Shown: piece after piece, positions 48,624 through 56,429 of the stretch
How positions within the stretch are numbered: position 1 is the stretch's first letter
Layout: each line of letters begins with the position of its first letter
Origin: Butyrivibrio sp. WCD3002
GTDB taxonomy: Bacteria > Bacillota > Clostridia > Lachnospirales > Lachnospiraceae
Reading direction: 5' to 3'
Length of the DNA stretch: 64,000 nucleotides
Assembly (NCBI RefSeq): GCF_000424265.1
Contig: NZ_AUJO01000016.1
Coordinates: forward strand, 1-64,000
Translations under genes and position numbers: made by a program
The notes under the pieces: model-generated
The model's database searches: none
What the model was told of the DNA's origin: nothing
The model's input: only the letters and a program-made list of their open reading frames with translations

Positions 48624-49673
48624 TCATCTGACCATCATAATCTTAATATATGCTTCGGACTTATCTCTCATTATTTCAAAGCCATTTTCCAAGTCCTCAA
48701 GAGAAAATCTGTGGGTTATGAGCTGCTGCGGCATAATAGTGCCTTTCCGTAGCCTTTGAATTACATAATCCCAGTCATCGCCGTCTTTTCCAAGAAAAGT
48801 TGAATTCCAGGTCCCTGTTATTGTCAGCTGTTTTCTTAAGATTTTCCAGTATTCATCCTTTTTTAAGGTCATATCGCCGTGGGGATTTCCGACAGTAACA
48901 ATACAGCCCTTAGGCGCTGCCGACAATACAGCCTGACTGAAGGTATCATTTGATCCTACACATTCAAAAACAAGGTCAGCCCCTGAGCCTGCCATGTCAT
49001 GGAGCCAGCTATAAAATGAAGCCTCACCCTCTCTGGTATCAAAATAGTTTTCACTTTTTATTCCAAGCTTAGTTGCGGCATCCTTCTGCACATCCTTATT
49101 ACCAACAACCAGCACCTTCTCTGCCCCTGCATCAAGTAAAAACATGGTAAGTAAAAGTCCTATCGTGCCAAGCCCGATTACAAGAACCGCTTTGCCCTTT
49201 ACCGAACCTGCCTGTCTCATGGCATGCACTGCAACAGCCATAGGCTCAAGCATAGCTGCACACTCATAGGATATTTCATCCGGAAGCACTGTAAGATTCG
49301 AAACAGGCACGGAAACATATTCTGCAAATCCACCGTCACACCTTGAGCCCAGATAATTATAATTTTCGCACATCTCAGGGTGACGATTCCTGCAGCAATC
49401 ACATTTTCCGCAGGGGATAAGGGGAAATACCCCGACTCTTTTGCCTATGAGTTTTTCATACTCATTGTTGTATGTCTTTTCTACTATTCCCGAAAACTCA
49501 TGCCCCGGAATGATTGGATGCTTATGGGCTCCTGTTTTATATATTCTTGGAATATCAGACCCGCATATTCCTGAAGCCATAACCTTAACAAGCGCCCATC
49601 CGCGTTCAGGAGCAGGTGCCGAAACGTCTTCAAAGCTTATATCGTTTATTCCGTTAAGAACCCATGCCTTCAA
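48624..49673 (-). CDS. Zinc alcohol dehydrogenase-type polyol-phosphate dehydrogenase (TarJ-like)
   Basis: 349 residues, medium-chain dehydrogenase. Catalytic zinc ligands are in GICGSDIP and GHEFSG, and the structural zinc cysteines in CGKCDCCRNRHPEMC. The NAD(P) motif is VLVIGLGTIGLLL. It starts with TTG after GGAGGG. Position directly after a TarI/IspD-type cytidylyltransferase and a pentulose-phosphate epimerase suggests reduction of ribulose-5-phosphate (TarJ role) or of xylulose-5-phosphate to a polyol phosphate. Galactitol-1-phosphate dehydrogenase is a similar family member and cannot be excluded. Confidence 0.75.
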   Translation of the reverse strand: MKAWVLNGINDISFEDVSAPAPERGWALVKVMASGICGSDIPRIYKTGAHKHPIIPGHEFSGIVEKTYNNEYEKLIGKRVGVFPLIPCGKCDCCRNRHPEMCENYNYLGSRCDGGFAEYVSVPVSNLTVLPDEISYECAAMLEPMAVAVHAMRQAGSVKGKAVLVIGLGTIGLLLTMFLLDAGAEKVLVVGNKDVQKDAATKLGIKSENYFDTREGEASFYSWLHDMAGSGADLVFECVGSNDTFSQAVLSAAPKGCIVTVGNPHGDMTLKKDEYWKILRKQLTITGTWNSTFLGKDGDDWDYVIQRLRKGTIMPQQLITHRFSLEDLENGFEIMRDKSEAYIKIMMVR

Positions 49674-49733
49674 TTCAGGTTCCCTCCAATATTAGTGTCA
49701 TTAAAAATTTCTTCTGATTTTATGAATGCCATA

Positions 49734-50459
49734 TTATTCAGGGCTGCTCTTTTTGGTTGTAAGAAAATGCTCAAAAGTAGCAAGGTCCTCTCTGGTGGTT
49801 ATCTTGATATTGGCTTTATCACCGGGAATTATGGCAATATCCATCCCTGCCATAACAGCGGGCTGCGCCGAGCCTTTTATATCAAGAAGCTCTGCTTCAG
49901 ACAGCTTTTCATTCGCATCGAAATACTTTTCAAAATCAAAAAGCTCCGGCGCCTGACCTGCAAAAATTTTAGATCTGTCCAAAAGCCCAGATATACTCAC
50001 TCCGTCATCGCTTGAATATACGGTGTCACTCATCGGAAGCGCCGGCATTACGCCGTCATGTCCCTGAAGCGCATCAAAACAGGCATTTATTAGATCATCC
50101 GAAAGTGCAGGACGGGCAGCATCATGGACAAAAACGGTATCTGCGCCATGGCACTGAATTTTTATCTCCTTCATGCCATTTATTATAGAATCCTGACGAT
50201 TTCTACCTGGCTGGGCAAAAAAAATCTTTTTTTCAGAAGTCATTGAATTCGATAATACTTCTGCGTTGATACCTTCTTCGATCCTGTCATGCCACTTTTT
50301 ATCTGCAACAATACATATCGAATCTATATTCTTATTTCTGTACAAACTCTCCAGGGCGTAGATAATGATCATTTTTCCGCATACTTCCAAATACTGCTTT
50401 GGAATATCGCCGCCAAGCCTTGTTCCAACACCGCCGGATAATAAAATCGCTACATTCAT
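49734..50459 (-). CDS. IspD/TarI-family cytidylyltransferase
   Basis: 241 residues. The nucleotide-binding loop VAILLSGGVGTRLGGDIPKQ, the metal-binding FVHDAARPALS, and GLLDRSKIFAGQAPELFDF define the IspD/TarI family. It makes CDP-methylerythritol (IspD) or CDP-ribitol (TarI). The absence of ispF and presence of a polyol-phosphate dehydrogenase and epimerase favour a CDP-polyol product for surface glycan synthesis. Only a weak Shine-Dalgarno is present. Confidence 0.8.
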   Translation of the reverse strand: MNVAILLSGGVGTRLGGDIPKQYLEVCGKMIIIYALESLYRNKNIDSICIVADKKWHDRIEEGINAEVLSNSMTSEKKIFFAQPGRNRQDSIINGMKEIKIQCHGADTVFVHDAARPALSDDLINACFDALQGHDGVMPALPMSDTVYSSDDGVSISGLLDRSKIFAGQAPELFDFEKYFDANEKLSEAELLDIKGSAQPAVMAGMDIAIIPGDKANIKITTREDLATFEHFLTTKKSSPE

Positions 50460-50493
50460 AAGCTTCCATCACTAAATTTTTATGAGTTTTATA

Positions 50494-51162
50494 TCATTTT
50501 CCCGGGATAAGACCTCGTATTTCGGAAAGAATCTCCGAGTATGGTCTGCCCTTTCCGAAAAGAAGATTTGTTCCAAGAACAAAGCCCGTAACGCCCTTTG
50601 GTGCAAACTCCTCTATCTTATCCGCCGTACATGAACCATCCCAATAAACCTCAAACTTCATCTCATCTCTGAGAGGAAGGATCTTTTCAAACTTCTCGCC
50701 GACATAGGGAAGATACATCTGACCCGCATTTCCTGGATTAACTGTCATAACAAGGACCTTATCAACGATCCTTAGCATCTCATAAATGGTCTCAACGCTG
50801 GTTCCCGGGTTAATGGCAATACCGGGAATAATCCCTGCATTGATAATTCTCTGAAGGGTCGTGGCAGGATGATACTCCGCCTCGGGGTGGATATAAATGG
50901 TATCACCCTTTTTAAGCGCTCCCGTGAAAATATCTATTGTATTGAGGGGATGCTCGACCATAAGATGGACATCAAGCGGCTTTTTGGTCAGCCTGCGGAT
51001 CGCCCTAAGGTCATTTAAAGACATAGCAAAATTATTGACATAACGGCCATCCATTATGTCAATATGGAACGAATCTATCCCCGCCTCGTCTAACTCAGTA
51101 ACTTCCTTCCTGAGATTGCTGTAATCTGCGCACATCATAGATGCCATAAAAATATGTTTCAT
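50494..51162 (-). CDS. Ribulose-phosphate 3-epimerase family protein
   Basis: 222-residue TIM barrel. Catalytic and metal residues sit in the expected places: FHIDIMDGRYVNN, LDVHLMVEHP, IAINPGT, VLVMTVNPGNAGQMY and VYWDGSC. The sequence departs from housekeeping Rpe at several positions (SMMCADYSN for SILSADF, WDGS for DGGI), so it may act on a specialised pentulose phosphate. It heads the three-gene unit with tarI- and tarJ-like genes. AGGAGG precedes the ATG. Confidence 0.82.
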   Translation of the reverse strand: MKHIFMASMMCADYSNLRKEVTELDEAGIDSFHIDIMDGRYVNNFAMSLNDLRAIRRLTKKPLDVHLMVEHPLNTIDIFTGALKKGDTIYIHPEAEYHPATTLQRIINAGIIPGIAINPGTSVETIYEMLRIVDKVLVMTVNPGNAGQMYLPYVGEKFEKILPLRDEMKFEVYWDGSCTADKIEEFAPKGVTGFVLGTNLLFGKGRPYSEILSEIRGLIPGK

Positions 51163-51216
51163 CAGGCCTCCTGCCTACACATATATTATGTGTCAAATCC
51201 TAAAATGATAATAACA

Positions 51217-51250
51217 CAAAAGCCGATAATATCGTTAAAATATTATCGGC
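51217..51250 (-). terminator. Terminator ending the main glycan operon
   Basis: GCCGATAATAT/ATATTATCGGC 11-bp stem, followed by TTTTG on the minus strand, just after the HAD gene. Confidence 0.8.
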
Positions 51251-51272
51251 TTATTGTAAGCAAAACTTTAGT

Positions 51273-51644
51273 TTATTTTTCTCTTTCTATCACCGGTAGT
51301 TCACATATGTCTCTGTCAACGTTAATGGCAACTGACATTTCAAGTCCTGAAGGTTTTCTGTCATTCACAACAATACGTTCTCCCATAGGCATATTGAATT
51401 TTATATCATCATACCTGATTCCATTTTCTTTCAAAAAAGCCAGTGTCATCTCCTTGTACTCATCTGTTCTTGACGTAAGTATAATTATATAATCATCAGA
51501 CGGTATGGCATCAATATACTCCTTCGCCCCCTTAAGAAGCGTATCGTGACCATCTATCTTATATCCGTTGTGCTTTACTATCGTCCCGTCTATATCAAAA
51601 ATCCAGGTCTTGGGAAGTGTTGATAAAATCAAAGGTTGTCCCAT
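51273..51644 (-). CDS. HAD-type phosphatase of capsule-biosynthesis type
   Basis: 123 residues. Motif I is TWIFDIDGTIVK, with the nucleophile Asp and the acid/base Asp two residues later. Motif II Thr is in IIILTSRTDEY. Motif III/IV features are short (VVNDRKPSG). Such small HAD enzymes dephosphorylate sugar or heptose phosphates in capsule clusters. Its start overlaps the upstream gene by 16 bases, so it is translationally coupled to the GT-B-like gene. Confidence 0.78.
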   Translation of the reverse strand: MGQPLILSTLPKTWIFDIDGTIVKHNGYKIDGHDTLLKGAKEYIDAIPSDDYIIILTSRTDEYKEMTLAFLKENGIRYDDIKFNMPMGERIVVNDRKPSGLEMSVAINVDRDICELPVIEREK

Positions 51645-52888
51645 ATAATATCCTTAGCCTCCACTATATTTCTATCAAACTGCTTAATGTAATAAATATC
51701 TATAGATTTCCACTTTGTATCACAGTAATTATAATCCGGATAAATCGCTATCTTTTTTGCCTTTGCCTCGCGAAGAATATCACACAGACCACTTCTTATT
51801 CCTATGAAAGTTCCCGCTCTCTCCACAACTGAAAAAAGTTCCGATATTGACGGAGATATTGCTTCAGTACCATCAAGAGGCATCTCCTCCCCAACTACAT
51901 TTGTGAAGCACTTATACCCCTGCTTAGTATAATAGCTTACAGCATCACTCCATACCCTAAAATCGATTGCAGTTACTGACTTGGCATAGGGCGAAAAAAT
52001 AACCGCATTGTTAGACGGTATCTTTTCAAGTTCCGGATACACTCTCATCAGTTCTCTTCTGGGCTTTTCAGGTACTGTATCTACAGGCAAGCCATAGACA
52101 CCACAACAGTATATCTGTTCCAGGTTTATCTTTTTAATATAAAGAGCTTTCGATAGATTTATTACATAAGGTCTGTCCTGATGCGCTATGTATGAGTTTT
52201 CATCCCGAGTGTACAACACTGCCTGAATCATAGCATCCAGCTCTTTTGGTTCGTAAACTTCAATATCGTTTTCGTCATCAAACAACCGAATCACACCCGA
52301 TAATACTTTCGACGGAACACAAAACACTGTTTTCCCGATTCCTTTTTCCCTGGCGAATGCAGGAAAATATGCTCTCATAAAGTAAATATCTCCCAAAGCA
52401 TTAAACGGACAAAATACTTTAAAGCATCCAGGATATTTAGATGACAGTTCCTCTAAAAGCAGTTCTCCATGCTGCTCTCTTTTTGTCATCCTCTCAATTG
52501 TTTCTTTTGAGAGTGAGTATTCCGCATAGGTATTATAGTCTATTACCTTCCTTACAATTCCTTCATACCCTATATCTCGCAGTTGTTTGAGCATAGCAGC
52601 ATAAAACCTGGAAGTAATTAGAACTATTGCATTCTTCTGCCCACCATCTATATATTCGAAAATCTGATTTGGATATATTACCTTTGCATCCTTATAAATA
52701 ATTCCCTGTTTTTCGATGCTATTATCCAGGATACCCTTTACCTTTATTCCTTTTTTCTCAAGAAAATCTATACACTCCAGCGTAGCGTTACAATGCCCAA
52801 ACAAAAAGACAGTCTTCTGCTGCAAATCAAGCTTACTATCTATGGAATTAAGATTTTGAACCATTTCATCAAAAAGCTTTTTTTCCAT
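51629..52888 (-). CDS. Glycan-cluster protein: Rossmann-like N-terminal module plus GT-B-like domain (paralogue A)
   Basis: 419 residues from the ATG at 52888. About 20-115 is the shared module (VFLFGHCNATLECIDFLEKK, GILDNSIEKQG, IVLITSRFYAAMLKQLRDIG). About 150-419 resembles a GT-B glycosyltransferase-like fold with ALGDIYFMRAYFP, VIFSPYAKS and AGTFIGIRSGLCDI. The same landmarks recur in the protein at 56430-57716, so the two are paralogues. Glycosyl transfer is inferred from fold-like features and context; no defined family was recognised. Confidence 0.65.
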   Translation of the reverse strand: MEKKLFDEMVQNLNSIDSKLDLQQKTVFLFGHCNATLECIDFLEKKGIKVKGILDNSIEKQGIIYKDAKVIYPNQIFEYIDGGQKNAIVLITSRFYAAMLKQLRDIGYEGIVRKVIDYNTYAEYSLSKETIERMTKREQHGELLLEELSSKYPGCFKVFCPFNALGDIYFMRAYFPAFAREKGIGKTVFCVPSKVLSGVIRLFDDENDIEVYEPKELDAMIQAVLYTRDENSYIAHQDRPYVINLSKALYIKKINLEQIYCCGVYGLPVDTVPEKPRRELMRVYPELEKIPSNNAVIFSPYAKSVTAIDFRVWSDAVSYYTKQGYKCFTNVVGEEMPLDGTEAISPSISELFSVVERAGTFIGIRSGLCDILREAKAKKIAIYPDYNYCDTKWKSIDIYYIKQFDRNIVEAKDIIWDNL

Positions 52889-53096
52889 TTTCACCTACTG
52901 CCTTCCGAACTTCCTCCGGAGTCAGAATCCCTGTTTTTACATAATTCTGAATACATGGATATTGCCGGCTTTTGGCCGTCACGATAATGTCATCTGTAAA
53001 CTCATACAAATAATAATATTTATCATAATCCGTATTCGTATTAGCTTCATGCGATTCATTACCACGAGGTAAATAGTCAAATACTTCCATACACAT
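52869..53096 (-). CDS. Small hypothetical protein
   Basis: 75 residues if started at 53096; ATG at 53090 or TTG at 53117 are alternatives. It contains an aromatic stretch DYDKYYYLYEFTDD and ends EEVRKAVGENGKKAF. It sits between the SIS gene and paralogue A and overlaps the latter by 20 bases. No family was recognised. Confidence 0.5.
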   Translation of the reverse strand: MCMEVFDYLPRGNESHEANTNTDYDKYYYLYEFTDDIIVTAKSRQYPCIQNYVKTGILTPEEVRKAVGENGKKAF

Positions 53097-53107
53097 ATAC
53101 CCCAACA

Positions 53108-53704
53108 CTATTTCCAAAGATCCTCGCCCCTGAGTCTTGCGCCAATACCGCCACCGGGGTGGTTCTTCTTAAAATCATCAAGTGTTACTCCCATTCTCTT
53201 GCATAGCTCTATAGCAATTCCCTGTAACACTATCAAGTAAACTGTCGTTGAGTTGTTTGGCATAATATCCCACATATCACCCTCGTTACGAAGTTTCATA
53301 ATAAAGTTCTTGTCCAGAATCTCCATGGTCTTACATTTATCCGTAAACGATATAAGCCAGGTATTGGTACCTCTTTCTTTTAGATATCCGGCAAGCGCCA
53401 CGGTCTCATATGTATTACCACCCTTAGAAAGCAAAAAAACGATATCCTCTGATCCAATCATACCAAGATCTCCGTGGACTGCTGTATTGGTATGAAGAAA
53501 TCTGGCATCAATACCGGCACTGTTAAGTGTACCAACAAACTTCTCACAGATTGGCACATTTTTCCCGAGGCCACTTGCTATTATCTTGCCACCATTCTTA
53601 AGTGTTTTCTCACACTCATCTAATATCGTTTTATACTGATTCTCATCAATAGAATCCATCGCTTCTTTGATTGTTTCAAGAACTTCACTGTAATATTCAA
53701 GCAT
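53108..53704 (-). CDS. SIS-domain isomerase, KdsD/KpsF (arabinose-5-phosphate isomerase) type without CBS domains
   Basis: 198 residues. GLGKNVPICEKFVGTLNSAG, AVHGDLGMIG, SKGGNTYET and the C-terminal DDFKKNHPGGGIG are KdsD/KpsF hallmarks. The reaction would be D-ribulose-5-phosphate to D-arabinose-5-phosphate. The CBS pair of KdsD is absent. The ATG overlaps the upstream stop codon by one base after AGGAGG, so it is coupled to the nucleotidyltransferase/kinase. Gram-positives lack Kdo, so the product must serve another sugar. A GmhA-like heptose role is an alternative. Confidence 0.78.
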   Translation of the reverse strand: MLEYYSEVLETIKEAMDSIDENQYKTILDECEKTLKNGGKIIASGLGKNVPICEKFVGTLNSAGIDARFLHTNTAVHGDLGMIGSEDIVFLLSKGGNTYETVALAGYLKERGTNTWLISFTDKCKTMEILDKNFIMKLRNEGDMWDIMPNNSTTVYLIVLQGIAIELCKRMGVTLDDFKKNHPGGGIGARLRGEDLWK

Positions 53705-55287
53705 CAAAGAACCTCCTCTAAGTAATACAGCCCATTATAAAATGAGCCGCAAACAGAATCATAGTCCTGCCATGTATAAGTCGTAAGAGACAGCCATATA
53801 ACTGCATGCAAAAGCTTAATCTCATACTCGTCCGCACCTGTTAAATTAAAGAAATCCTTCTCCATGTCCTCCCAGCCATTGGATTCGATAGACAATCTCA
53901 CTTCACCATAACCGAGAGTTTCAATAGCTTTACCGTCTACAATTGAATGTCCACCTATATCGAGGTTGAACTTTTTCAAATTAAACCTATCATAATTTCC
54001 AACAATAGAATAATAGAGTTTCGCCCAGTCATATCTTTCATCACCATATATTTCAGTAAACCCGAAATACCCTCTGGGATCGATCAATACCGGCTCACCA
54101 TTATCTCTTATCATCAAATTGGAAAAGGTACAATCGCCATGAATAAAACTAAATTCATTGCAACGAAGTTTTGATAATGCATTTTCAAGTTTATCCCTAT
54201 GATAAAATACATTTCGGCACTTCCTGCCGTTTACTGTAATGCTTTCATCTAATGCATAGGGAACCAGATTCTGAACCTTGGATAAGCGCTCCATGGTTTT
54301 GTTGTAATACGCTTCTTTCATGCTAAAGCTGTCCGCGACGCTTTTTTCAGACTCGTGAAGAGTTTTTAGCGTATCAACAAGGCTTTCCAGAATCTTCTTT
54401 TTATCATCGTATCCATAATTGCAGTCATATATGTTTTTACCTTTAATGAACTCCATCTTTAAAGGTGATGTTTCATAAACTATAGGAAGCCCTTTTATTC
54501 CTTTGTCTTTAGCCTTCACATACCAGGCACATTCACGCTTTGCCAGCTTCCTTCCCTGCTCATCCACAGGTTCCTTAATCAGAACATCTCCTTCAACGGT
54601 TATCCTGTTGAAAGGTCTTGTTTTCACCTGACCAAGCTTCTCATACTCCTCAAGTAGTCCAAACTCTCTGGTCCCGGCAAGGCTTACTTCTTTAAACTTA
54701 AGATTTTTACCCTGCATCCACCGAACAAGCTCGCCGCTTTCAGGAACATCTGCAATAACAGCCTTTTTTCCAAAAAGGAAAAATCCGGCAACTCCATGCT
54801 CCGTTGATCTCTCCTCCTCAAACTTACCGTCTTCAAACTTCCATCTGCATGAAAAAGTAGAGGATATACCAACATAATCACTCTCAGGTCCATCATCAAT
54901 ATGACCTGCATTCTTCTCCGAGCTGTCGTTTGTATCATTGTACTCCTCAGGCAGTTCGAACCCATCCGGCAAAATCAGATCCGACCACACAAGCATGAAT
55001 GGCTTATCATCGGGAATAAGATCTATCGCCTGTCTTATACCACCACAGGTTCCGGTTCCTGATGCATCAACAATCTGATACTTAACATCAGCAAAAGCAG
55101 AAAGGTACCTGTGAAGTACGTCCTTCTTATAATCTGCAATTATCACAAACCGCTTATCCGGATACTTCCTGAACAAATAAAAAATCATCGGCAGGTTCTT
55201 CACCGGTGTCAGTGCCTTAGGTTTATTTTTTGTAAGATATCCAAGGCGTGTTCCCTTACCGCCTGCCTGAATTATTACGTAATCCAT
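53704..55287 (-). CDS. Nucleotidyltransferase-kinase fusion (RmlA/LicC-like plus APH/LicA-like)
   Basis: 527 residues from the ATG at 55287. Residues 1-235 form a sugar-phosphate or choline-phosphate nucleotidyltransferase (IIQAGGKGTRLGYLTKNKPK, LVWSDLILP). About 245-527 form an aminoglycoside/choline kinase-like domain with the catalytic FIHGDCTFSNLMI (383-) and the metal Asp in LIDPRG (403). Joined kinase and nucleotidyltransferase activities would activate a small alcohol or sugar in two steps. With LicD nearby this recalls LicA/LicC choline activation. With SIS and HAD enzymes it also recalls heptose activation. Confidence 0.8.
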   Translation of the reverse strand: MDYVIIQAGGKGTRLGYLTKNKPKALTPVKNLPMIFYLFRKYPDKRFVIIADYKKDVLHRYLSAFADVKYQIVDASGTGTCGGIRQAIDLIPDDKPFMLVWSDLILPDGFELPEEYNDTNDSSEKNAGHIDDGPESDYVGISSTFSCRWKFEDGKFEEERSTEHGVAGFFLFGKKAVIADVPESGELVRWMQGKNLKFKEVSLAGTREFGLLEEYEKLGQVKTRPFNRITVEGDVLIKEPVDEQGRKLAKRECAWYVKAKDKGIKGLPIVYETSPLKMEFIKGKNIYDCNYGYDDKKKILESLVDTLKTLHESEKSVADSFSMKEAYYNKTMERLSKVQNLVPYALDESITVNGRKCRNVFYHRDKLENALSKLRCNEFSFIHGDCTFSNLMIRDNGEPVLIDPRGYFGFTEIYGDERYDWAKLYYSIVGNYDRFNLKKFNLDIGGHSIVDGKAIETLGYGEVRLSIESNGWEDMEKDFFNLTGADEYEIKLLHAVIWLSLTTYTWQDYDSVCGSFYNGLYYLEEVL

Positions 55288-55310
55288 ATCTCCCTCTGTT
55301 ACTATAGTAA

Positions 55311-55357
55311 TCAAAAACTCCTGATGCGCGTCAATTTCATACTTTACATCAGGAGTT
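55311..55357 (-). terminator. Terminator of the JAMM cassette
   Basis: AACTCCTGATG/CATCAGGAGTT 11-bp stem, followed on the minus strand by TTTTTGATT. It lies just before the nucleotidyltransferase-kinase gene. Confidence 0.7.
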
Positions 55358-55376
55358 CTAACAGTTTATTTGCTTT

Positions 55377-55574
55377 TTATGTTAAATCATCAAGAATTGT
55401 CTTAAATGGAAGCTTTATCTTTTCTCTCTTTTGTGGGTTCGCCTTCATCTCTGCAAATAATCTTTCTTCCTCTGCCTTTAATTCTTCTAAAGACATATTC
55501 TTAATCCATTCCGGAATCTCGCGACTATCATCTTCTGTAACTGAGCCAATAGGAAAATCTTTAATATCAGCCAT
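55377..55574 (-). CDS. 65-residue acidic partner of the JAMM protein
   Basis: Starts at the ATG at 55574, one base after the JAMM stop codon, with GAGGAGGTG inside the end of that gene. The N-terminus is MADIKDFPIGSVTEDDSREI, the middle MSLEELKAEEERLFAEM is helical, and it ends KTILDDLT. No family was recognised. Tight coupling implies a complex or substrate relationship. Confidence 0.65.
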   Translation of the reverse strand: MADIKDFPIGSVTEDDSREIPEWIKNMSLEELKAEEERLFAEMKANPQKREKIKLPFKTILDDLT

Positions 55575-55575
55575 A

Positions 55576-56157
55576 TTATCGCACCTCCTCAAAATAAATA
55601 TCGTTGGTCTGCATACAAGATTCAATAGCTTTCACCCTTGCTTCACTTTCATTATATCCTTGCTGAATATACTCAGCAACGCTAATTTCAAAGTAAATTG
55701 GGTTAATATATTCATTACTGCTATATATGTAAATCTGCCCTCCATGCCCTACTACTATGCCCAAAGAATACTTGTTGACATAATTAGAATTTAGATCATC
55801 AATACTTGGAGGTGTACCTTCGGGATGTGAATGAATTGTAATTAATCCGGGATTAGCTATTATTATAGTCTTAATAGCATCAGAATAACTTATCGTCTGT
55901 TCTTCCTGCTCATTGATTTCTTTTGCAACAATTCTACACTGAATTGGATCTATCCAATACATATCCTCATATTCTGTTCCTGTTCGATGAAAGAGCATTT
56001 TCTTAGCTACCTGATACAAGAGCCGATTAACATCCTTGCTCGCAGTAATTAAATCAAATTTTCTTCTGAATTCACTTCCATTTATATAAGCCTTAACTAT
56101 TTGCGTCGACTTATTCCTCCCCGCCCGTTGCTCTTCTTTTTCGTTATTTTCTTCCAA
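55576..56157 (-). CDS. JAB/MPN (JAMM) metalloprotease-like protein
   Basis: 193 residues from a TTG eight bases after AGGAGG. The metal-binding motif is LITIHSHPEGTPPS with H109 and H111, then S118 and D121. The spacing is one residue shorter than the canonical HxHx7SxxD. Catalytic Glu candidates lie upstream. Such domains cleave isopeptide bonds or ubiquitin-like tails, or occur in RadC. Together with the 65-residue gene it forms a two-gene cassette inserted in the glycan operon. Confidence 0.78.
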   Translation of the reverse strand: MEENNEKEEQRAGRNKSTQIVKAYINGSEFRRKFDLITASKDVNRLLYQVAKKMLFHRTGTEYEDMYWIDPIQCRIVAKEINEQEEQTISYSDAIKTIIIANPGLITIHSHPEGTPPSIDDLNSNYVNKYSLGIVVGHGGQIYIYSSNEYINPIYFEISVAEYIQQGYNESEARVKAIESCMQTNDIYFEEVR

Positions 56158-56429
56158 ATATATTTCCTCCTATGTACTTTTTTGTAACCACAGACATACA
56201 TAGGGTTAGAAAGGCTTATAATTCCTAAAAAGAAAGAACTAAAACGTCAAAAAGCTGTTATCGGTTCATAATAATTCAATCATGGGAATAGTCTGGCGAA
56301 ATGCCATGAACTCTACATATGAAAAGATTACTATGGAAAGATAACACATTATGCTCATGATGTAAAGTATGAAGTTGTCAAGGTCCCGAAAATATGTTTT
56401 AATCCAAATAATGGCTTGTTTTAAGTTTA
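56158..56429. other. Gap upstream of the JAMM cassette
   Basis: About 270 AT-rich bases without a coding sequence or tRNA. A TTGACA at about 56376-56381 on the minus strand has no good -10 at the right distance. Together with the terminator at 55311 it suggests that the JAMM pair was inserted as a unit. Confidence 0.35.

Noticed and set aside
55111..55794. Plus-strand open frame of 227 codons spanning the JAMM cassette boundary
   Set aside because: It crosses three supported minus-strand genes and a terminator and has no Shine-Dalgarno.
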